NCBI GenBank assembly: GCA_959347315.1
Contig: OY365810.1
Coordinates: 13,295,415-13,359,414 of the forward strand
Direction of reading: 5' to 3'
DNA: 64,000 nucleotides
DNA from: Bimastos eiseni
Lineage: Eukaryota; Annelida; Clitellata; Crassiclitellata; Lumbricidae
Positions 56,985-64,000 of the stretch are shown here, piece by piece. The translations under genes were made by a program, and so were the position numbers. The notes beneath the pieces are model-generated. The model worked only from the letters and a program-made list of their open reading frames with translations, was not told where the DNA came from and did not search any database. How positions within the stretch are numbered: position 1 is the stretch's first letter; every line of letters begins with the position of its first letter.

Positions 56985-58964
56985 CTAAAATGAAAGAGCT
57001 ATCAGTCAGCCTGTCAGTATTTTTGCAAACGCGCAGAAGGACTGTTGTATAATATGTGCGGCCTCTTACAACAATTATTGCTAAAATGACGCAACAACCA
57101 AGACGAAATGCTTTGATTAGACCCACTTACAAACCTCGTGTACACGCTGCTTGAAAAGCGTATTTTGCCTATGAAGCTTTAGGTATCCATGAAACCTTTG
57201 AGGAGAAATTTTCGAGTATCGCCCACATATGGAACGGGATCTCATCTCCAGGTCCTTACTTCGATTTAAGTCTGGTTTCTACTACAAATTTCATACAAAT
57301 TGTACGAAAAATGATAGGGCCCTTCAATCGGTTTAGATTTCTTTCATATACAAGTTGCATGTAGCTGTAACTTCGAGCTCTTTCTTTTCAGTGTCGACGT
57401 AGAAGGTGTCTTTGGCAGCCATTATATTATCTATATTCAAGATCACCAATTATGTTGCGTTCAGAATTCACAATGCTGCTGTATTGTAAAAATGTATATA
57501 TTGTAGCATGATTGAGAACAAAGTCTATAGTATTTCTAAAATTAGTCTATTATACACTTTAACATTATGTAGCCTCCGAAAGATTCCGTCAGAACAACGT
57601 CACAAAGTACTCCTCCACTGGAAGGGTTGATAGAGTAAATCAGTGTAGAACGCAGCCTGGTTGGTTGCCAAGACTCGAAACATGCAGCAGAGTAAGTAGG
57701 CAACTGAGTAGAACTACATGTACCTAAGTAATTCAACAGAGAAATTAGAGGTGTTGGCCGATACTTACATAAAACTGCGCAAAAGAATGTAACGAGCCCA
57801 CGCACGGACATTGATGCTTAAGTAACTAAACCAACGCTTTCTTCCGTGTTCCTACAAAACTGAACTTTATATCGCACAAGAGAATCGACCCTCCCCACCC
57901 AAGCTGTTCCTCCTTTATATTTAAGCACTGTAGACTGTCTAAGTTAACACCCTTTTAATAGAATAATATGAATATATTGGCCATAGTCTATGTTGGATAT
58001 TTAGAGGTACGGCATAATGCAGCATCAGAAGAAAAACCTAACGCCCAACAATATATATATATATTTATATATGTGTGTGTGTTTACATTTAGGCTAATTG
58101 TATTCGTTTATACATATTGACTTACGTGAAGAGTTATTTGCGTAAACTAAAGAAACTCGGATTTCTGAAAAAATATAAAATGTAGACTTAAGAGGATCTG
58201 TAAGAGTCATACGAATCCTATGACGAATTTAAGCCTATACAAATAATTCTCAATAAAAGATTAAAACCTTATGCCTATGACTCAGAGTGAATGTCAATAT
58301 GTCTACTGCTATGCCCGTTTTCACATGAATAACTTTTCATTGTAAAGTTTTGCAAGCAATTACACCAAAAGGCAATGTATGTCTTCTCTAAGATGTGCGC
58401 ATGTGAGCGCGCACAAGGGCCGTGGAGTCAACGCACACAACGACTTACTATGTGCACACATGGGTAGGTTAAAAACAGCAACCCCTCAGGTTTTTTGCTA
58501 ATATCTCATCCAGAAGTGGGAATCAATCAATTAAATTTTACGTGCGCAAAACTAACTCATATCTTCCTGTAGTAGCCAAAATTGACTGAAATATTTCAAA
58601 CTGAGCGAAAATTATATCACTTTTAAAGAGTGCAACCAGGGTTTTCGTTTGCTCAAAAAACATTAATCTTAAGAAAAGTTACAGCGTCTATCGATTACCA
58701 GACATCGGTGTTGGTCAGAGCAATAGTTGCGATTCTAAAAATGTCAAATGCTTTACCTTAGATTTATGCGGTGAAATTTTTGTGAGCGTAGGCTGCTGCT
58801 ACGGCTAGACCCCAGCTGGCCCTGTAGACCTAAAGAAAGTGGCTGTTCATTGAGAGGACAGCTCATAGAATAAGACATCTTAAGACGCGCCTCTTTAGAA
58901 CGGTTTAAACGCCATATTTTGTAACAATGTGAGATTCCAAAACAGGCGCTTAGCAAAAAGCCAG
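56985..58964. other. non-coding part of copy C
   Basis: Near-identical to 35236-37170; no gene recognised. Confidence 0.6.
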
Positions 58965-58984
58965 GTGCAGTGATAATGCAAACG

Positions 58985-58990
58985 TTTATT
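58985..58990 (-). promoter_or_regulatory. poly(A) signal of cGLR-like gene (copy C)
   Basis: AATAAA on the minus strand, about 420 nt after the stop codon at 59413. It lies within the 779 bp missing from copy B. Confidence 0.5.
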
Positions 58991-59412
58991 CAAATATACA
59001 GTTAGTATGCACTACGGATAATGCAAAAATATGTGGATAACGCAATCGATCAAACATCAGGTTGTTCATGCATCTACAATACGATAACCATAAACGTGCA
59101 TTGTTTCCATTAGTAAACAAATAAATCAAATACAGCCAAATATGTGCAATGAATTTAGTCAGTGAGCAACAAAGAAAGAGCCCTGAAAGAAACAAGGTCC
59201 CGTTCTGTCCAGGATCACCATTTCATCATTGAATAATATACAGAATGACAGAGTATTTGTGCAAGTCATCCAGAAAAAAGAATATTGAAGCTTTCACGGG
59301 GCAATGTGACGAGACACACAATTATGTCCATCGACTGTTTTAAACGTCGAACTATTTTATGATCTAATAAAGAACAGTAGCTGAAAGGATTTGCATCTCG
59401 TCAAATGTATTG

Positions 59413-61518
59413 TTATTTCAATTGTCTATAAATGTTTCTTATGTTACAAATACAACTGACCAGATTTGCCTCACTAATATACAGCGCAGTTCTCAGAATC
59501 GCTTTGGAGAGATCCACCCGAAACTGTAGAATGCTGACTGATAACCGGTTACGACGATCATATTCTAAACTGAAGTCTGTGATTTGCTCATTGAGAATCA
59601 CACAGCATCGCGTATTGATATATTTCAGATATTCAAGAGAACACATGTAAATCCGCCGACTGGCTTTTGGCGATGCTGTCAGTGATCTCCATAAAGTGAG
59701 AAAACCGAGAAGAATCTGGATTTGCCCATCATATAATCCACTCCATTCGTTTTTCAACGGGAAAGGAAGAAAGTCGTAAAACATTTGATACTGAACGACA
59801 GATAAACTTTTCAGTTGTTTCGCGACTTCCTTACACAGATTGAAAGTCATTCTGTAGTTACCTAGGCCATTGTAGTAAAAGTTGGCCCTATAGGCGGAAC
59901 TGACAATATAAGTCGAATTAAATGGCAATGTCAGCTCGTTCAGCATTATCTCTTGCAAAAAAGGAAAGATACTTGTTTTCATTCTGTTTGTGGAATACGA
60001 CCAATGGTTTTTTAAATAGTTATCCTCGTCTCTTACGTAACAAGTAGTGGATGAAGTCATGTGCTCACATGATCCGGAGTATGGCATTAGGTTTTGATTT
60101 TGGACGTGTTTACCTCCGCACGATAACCAAAGTTGCTGGTAAATTTCACAGAACGACCAACCAAGATGTAATCGAATGCGTGTAAAACCGTAATCCATTT
60201 TCTGAATTGACAAATCAAATAACTCCTCTGCAGATGCAATAAAATCTTGTTTGCGTTTTTCATCTTCGTGTTTCCTTAACTTCGACATTTGAAGATGCAT
60301 CAGTATGCCTTTGTACAAATATTCAAGCTCAGGACAGAAGGAATTTGAACTGCATATGCTGAGTATCCTAGGATCCTGCAATCGTCTATCATCACTTTCA
60401 TTCATGGAAAGATACAATAGTTGGGTACATTTGGCCGACAGTGGATAAAGTCTGTTATTGGGCAGTACGATAAAACCACAATCCGTCTGATATGCCTTTG
60501 GTTCGTTTCTGATGATCTCTGTAATTTCTACTTCTCTATAGCTGAGTAGTAAACTGATTTCATTGTGAACGTCCGCGCTGCACGGCAAGTCATCCATTAT
60601 ATTATTTGAAGGTATGAAATAATGTGAGAAGTTCCGTCCTATCAGCTTTTCAATTAAATCCAGGAGCAGTTCTCTCACGGATGTTACTATGTTTCTGTCA
60701 TCCCAAAATTCTGAAGGTTTTACCTCGCATGCCCATAGCATTAACGTCTTGAAATAATAATTGGAAATGAAAGTTTCATTTTCGCCACCGCACTTGATAA
60801 TCACGTCTCTCTTTATGATTCTCAGCAAGTGATAAATGTACTTTTGTACAGGTGTCCAGCAACTGTGTATTAAAACAGTTTCAGCGTGTGAGAATGAATA
60901 TCTCCATTGAGTGTCATCGTTCGGGTTCTTCCCGTGAGGCTTTGAAACCAGATGACATCCACCTTTAACTATCGCATCAACAATGTTATCAGTTGGCCAA
61001 CCGTTCAAACGTTTACGACTAATCCACTCAATCGCGTCTGGGGGCCATAATGGACAGGATATGGCGTAGACACTATCCGTATCAAGCGAATGAAAGCCTT
61101 GCCATCTATCAAAGACAATTCCCAAGGCAGATCTTAAGTAAGAGTTCCGAATGCGTAGTACTACCAGGCGAGCCGGTCCTTTGTTGACAACTGGTGGTTT
61201 GTGAACAAATTCTTCGCTGTTTCTCAGCCTTACAAATCCAATATGACAATCTGTCTTGTCAATTGTCAGCTCGTTTTTACATCTCGTAAGCGAATTGGCG
61301 TGGTTATAAATGGCGCAGAGTGTCGTGTCATAGAACATGATGTCAAAGTCTGTTGGGTTTGAAAGAAAGTACAAAAGAGGCAGCTCAAAGAAACTCCCGC
61401 AGAGTAGATGCCTGGCTGGTTCATTTCTTGGGGAAAGAAACTCACGGAATTCAAAATAATCTTTTGTGAAATCACAGTCCCTGAGGCCTCCAGAAATCAT
61501 TGCTATATGGGTGTACAT
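59413..61518 (-). CDS. Mab-21/cGAS-like nucleotidyltransferase (cGLR candidate), copy C, full length
   Basis: 701 residues in one exon. It has the same architecture as the copy at 37146-38990: GS at 41-42, DFD at 57-59, third Asp at 148 in DTDSVYAI, then the Mab-21 helical lobe (WRYSFSHAE, YYFKTLMLWACE, FSHYFIP), then a ~380-residue extension with a TPR-like look (SSAYRANFYYNGLGNYR near 540-560, NEWSGLYDGQIQILLGFLTL near 590-610). No cGAS-type zinc thumb (HxxxxxCC) is visible, as expected for Mab-21/cGLR proteins. All three putative catalytic acids are present, so activity is plausible; the ligand is unknown. Start at 61518 is the first ATG after an upstream TGA about 75 nt away, but an upstream exon is not excluded. 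A poly(A) signal lies downstream at 58985-58990. Confidence 0.82.
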   Translation of the reverse strand: MYTHIAMISGGLRDCDFTKDYFEFREFLSPRNEPARHLLCGSFFELPLLYFLSNPTDFDIMFYDTTLCAIYNHANSLTRCKNELTIDKTDCHIGFVRLRNSEEFVHKPPVVNKGPARLVVLRIRNSYLRSALGIVFDRWQGFHSLDTDSVYAISCPLWPPDAIEWISRKRLNGWPTDNIVDAIVKGGCHLVSKPHGKNPNDDTQWRYSFSHAETVLIHSCWTPVQKYIYHLLRIIKRDVIIKCGGENETFISNYYFKTLMLWACEVKPSEFWDDRNIVTSVRELLLDLIEKLIGRNFSHYFIPSNNIMDDLPCSADVHNEISLLLSYREVEITEIIRNEPKAYQTDCGFIVLPNNRLYPLSAKCTQLLYLSMNESDDRRLQDPRILSICSSNSFCPELEYLYKGILMHLQMSKLRKHEDEKRKQDFIASAEELFDLSIQKMDYGFTRIRLHLGWSFCEIYQQLWLSCGGKHVQNQNLMPYSGSCEHMTSSTTCYVRDEDNYLKNHWSYSTNRMKTSIFPFLQEIMLNELTLPFNSTYIVSSAYRANFYYNGLGNYRMTFNLCKEVAKQLKSLSVVQYQMFYDFLPFPLKNEWSGLYDGQIQILLGFLTLWRSLTASPKASRRIYMCSLEYLKYINTRCCVILNEQITDFSLEYDRRNRLSVSILQFRVDLSKAILRTALYISEANLVSCICNIRNIYRQLK

Positions 61519-61664
61519 AACATTTCTATTCCTCAGTATGTTACATAAAATGTATGCTATAATCAGTTCAATGCATTTAGCACAATATTGTCAGAGAAAA
61601 CTGTATTTTGCGCAAGTACCAGATTAGTAGTGTGGCAAAATTGCCTCGGCTAGTTGGCGATCAA

Positions 61665-61805
61665 TGTCTCGCTACAATGTCTCGCTACAATGTCTCGCTA
61701 CAATGCCTCGCTGCAATGTCTCGCTACAAAGTCTCGCTACAACGTCTCGCTACAATGTCTCGCTACAATGTCTCGCTACAATGTCTCGCTACAATGCCTC
61801 GCTTC
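61665..61805. repeat. 13-bp minisatellite (copy C)
   Basis: Same 13-bp unit as 39133-39268 with a different order of variants. It lies about 150 bp upstream of the cGLR-like start. Confidence 0.95.
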
Positions 61806-62629
61806 GCTTCGTGTATATATATATAGGAGAGACATAACGGGTAAGAGTAATCACGGAAGTAGAGAGAGTCGTCGGAAGTTATGATAGTCCGTCGCTGTAT
61901 GATAAAGGGCAGTCAGAAGTCGTCGTTATCGTAGTAGTTGTACAGACAGCGTTCTGTAAAATAACTGTTCGATGACTGTGGATTTTATCGAAGAAATAAA
62001 GATAAATCAGTCGGGATCGAGTCGAAGTTATTTGTAATGAGCTCAGATCGTTGACATTGACAATATTCCTCATATCTGAGCCAACAAGCCAGACTTACCT
62101 CGCGGATAGTCGGAACTGGGCAAACAATATTGGGGCCTCCTGAGGGTACCAGAGAATTAAGGGGAGGTGAACCAGAATTGTCGCAACCGATACCGAAGGG
62201 TAGAATTGAAGTTCACCACAAACTGATACCTCATTGGCGAAGAGCAACCCTGAGTTACGTTACAGTAGCTACACCAGCAGAGGTATTATTTCATTTATGA
62301 TAATCATGAAAAATCTGAAAATTTACTGTACGCTAAATAATTGCATAAAATGTACCTTTAAGAATAAACGTCGACTCGTCTGCACAATCGTCCGACTGCC
62401 ACTCATGAGTTACTGTTTGAAAAATACTGAATAAAATTGCATCCGGGTACCGTCAGTTGACGCGACCGAGCAGCTATAAAGTGAACAAACTGATGGTATT
62501 ATAACTGTGCTACAGAGCGTTAAGTACATGTATGCATTCGGTAATCCGACACAGGTCTACATTTAGGCTAAAGGTTAAATAAACAGCATGACACACACGC
62601 ACATGCATGTAACTTTAAGCATATACAGT
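61806..62629 (+). other. LTR-like or promoter-like non-coding region (copy C)
   Basis: Counterpart of 39269-40085, with a TATATA run, an AATAAA and AATTAAGGGGAGGTG. Confidence 0.25.
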
Positions 62630-63443
62630 CAGGGATGTGGTCTCGAGGCCGCGGTCTTGGTCTCGAAATCGTCTTGAGGCTAGAAAACTGAGGTCTTCGT
62701 CTCGAATGCATCGGTCTTGGTCTTGGTCATGGTCTCGGTCTTGGTCTCGATTGCGCCGGTCTTGGTCTTAAAGGAGCGGTCATGGGATTGGCCTCCGTCT
62801 TAAATTAGCGTTCTTGGCCATTTGCCGTAACAGAGCAATTTTTTCAATATTTGTCGGTTATTTGCGATTGTTAGAGACACTGTTTAGGCCCTACGCGATT
62901 GACCGAACTAATAGATCTTTATAAATTATACATGTTACCATGAGCAGAAAAAAATGCATTTGCAACGGAGCCATCCATTTCAAAATTTGCTTTTACAAAT
63001 TACAAGGTTTTTGGAACAATCTAATAATTATGTGGTCGGTCAAGTGTAGACACTATTAACCTACAATTCCGAGGTCCGTGGTACATTTACACCATTCAAA
63101 CGGAACGTTAATCTACTTGTTCAGATGTTTTAAAATATTAACCTATTTTATCCTGTAAGTAATTCATAGTGTGATCTTTTCAGGTCGAAGACAAGGGCTG
63201 AAACTGCAAACGTTCAGAGTGGCCGTTAAAACTGTTTTATGGACCATTATTAAGATTAGTATTCTTCAGTCATAAAATCAATGTTTTATGCGTGTTATTC
63301 CGTTTTAGCGTCTTAATAAATTGAATTGTTTATAAAGAAGAGTGTCAGTCTTGGTCTAGGACCACTCGGTCTCGGTCTTTGTCTTGGACCTCAGTCTTGG
63401 TCTCGGTCTTGGTCTTGAGTTTTTAGTCTCGTGCCCAACACTG
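62630..63443. mobile_element. non-autonomous hAT-like element (copy C)
   Basis: Ends CAGGGATGTGG and (inverse) CAGTGTTGGGC, with flanks TATACAGT (62622-62629) and TACACAGT (63444-63451). It has one extra GTCTTGGTCTCG repeat near the right end compared with copy B. Confidence 0.75.
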
Positions 63444-63579
63444 TACACAGTCAGCCTGCCGATCCGTTTCTTTTACCTTGTTATGTCAACTGCCTCAACG
63501 TCCTCCTTGAAGCATCATCTGTGGTCGATCCTTGTTTATCGAATGCGTTGCAACGTAACAGCTGACAAAGAGCTTTAAA

Positions 63580-63655
63580 ATAATGAAAATAATGGAGATA
63601 ATGAAAAAAATGAATATAATGAAAATAATAAAAATGATGAAAATAATGAAAATAC
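63580..63655. repeat. AATGAAAAT-type low-complexity repeat
   Basis: Shorter counterpart of the array at 41007-41100. Confidence 0.85.
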
Positions 63656-63843
63656 TCCTTTCAAGTATTCTAATTTTGGACATCAGCACATTATCAGCAT
63701 ATAACATGAGTTGCCGATCATTTCCAGGCTCTTTTCTGTGAGCAATCTAAAGCCCACACAATTTGATCGTGGCTTTATTGTCAGATGACAGTCCAGTGGC
63801 GCCGGCGGCCCGGCATCATATTTCTGGTAGGGTACATGCCCCC

Positions 63844-64000
63844 AGAACATGACACAAAGTAACATCAGTTCCGCTCTTTCACAACGACGAGATCTTTTGG
63901 AGGCCAAGTGCGTCCCGTTTACCTAAAATAACACGCAATCAGGCCTATAATATTATGTATATACGTCAAAAAACCATCAAGAAAAACTTATGGGAACACC
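63844..64000. other. unique sequence after the duplication
   Basis: Differs from the sequence after 41284. No feature recognised. Confidence 0.4.

Larger units (their letters stand above)
53300..63843. repeat. ~10.5-kb duplicated segment, copy C
   Basis: Direct counterpart of 31541-41284. Longer mainly by the 779 bp (58920-59699) that include the end of the cGLR-like gene. Ends at GGTAGGGTACATGCCCC. Confidence 0.95.

Overview
This is eukaryotic, almost certainly invertebrate, nuclear DNA. It is AT-rich, dense in microsatellites, and carries split genes, non-LTR retrotransposon (LINE) remnants, hAT-type DNA transposons and Polinton/Maverick elements. The recognisable host genes are a class A peptide-type GPCR and a duplicated Mab-21/cGAS-like nucleotidyltransferase with a long C-terminal extension. 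Such long proteins fit a marine invertebrate, perhaps a lophotrochozoan, but the sequence does not settle the phylum.

Layout. 1-23 kb is mostly non-coding. It starts with a 396-bp perfect (CACT)n array and holds other simple repeats, tRNA-derived SINE-like pieces and scraps of LINE reverse transcriptase. One two-exon GPCR lies on the minus strand (about 11.68-14.28 kb); an acidic triplet-repeat tract lies at its intron/loop-3 boundary. 23.0-29.6 kb is a clean nest: a hAT-like element (8-bp target duplication) contains a 5,750-bp Polinton with ~320-bp inverted repeats beginning AG and a perfect 6-bp target duplication. That Polinton has lost its major capsid gene and most of its polymerase. 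It keeps remnants of an integrase with chromodomain, a zinc-ribbon/phospholipase-A2-like protein, a packaging ATPase, an intact minor-capsid-like ORF, a small basic core-like protein and the N-terminal part of a protein-primed polymerase B.

30-41.3 kb and 53.3-63.8 kb are two direct copies of a ~10-kb segment (about 98-99% identical by eye). Part of it is present a third time at 30.0-31.5 kb. Each copy holds a stack of decayed LINEs with a restriction-like endonuclease domain, each ending in a conserved 3' hairpin and a (TAA)n tail, then the Mab-21/cGLR-like gene (minus strand), a 13-bp minisatellite and a small hAT element. The second copy encodes 701 residues and keeps a poly(A) signal. The first lost 779 bp and ends after 614 residues. 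Amino-acid differences between the two are concentrated in the nucleotidyltransferase core.

41.3-53.0 kb, between the duplicates, has a (TAGA)n array, a 5'-truncated CR1/L2-like LINE, and a second decayed Polinton in the opposite orientation (about 46.0-52.1 kb). This one preserves the capsid block that the first lost. Together the two remnants show the gene order of one Polinton family.

How the parts relate: the LINE, hAT and Polinton insertions are nested in one another and surround a putative innate nucleic-acid-sensor gene that has been duplicated with them. No rRNA, CRISPR array or bacterial-type operon was seen.
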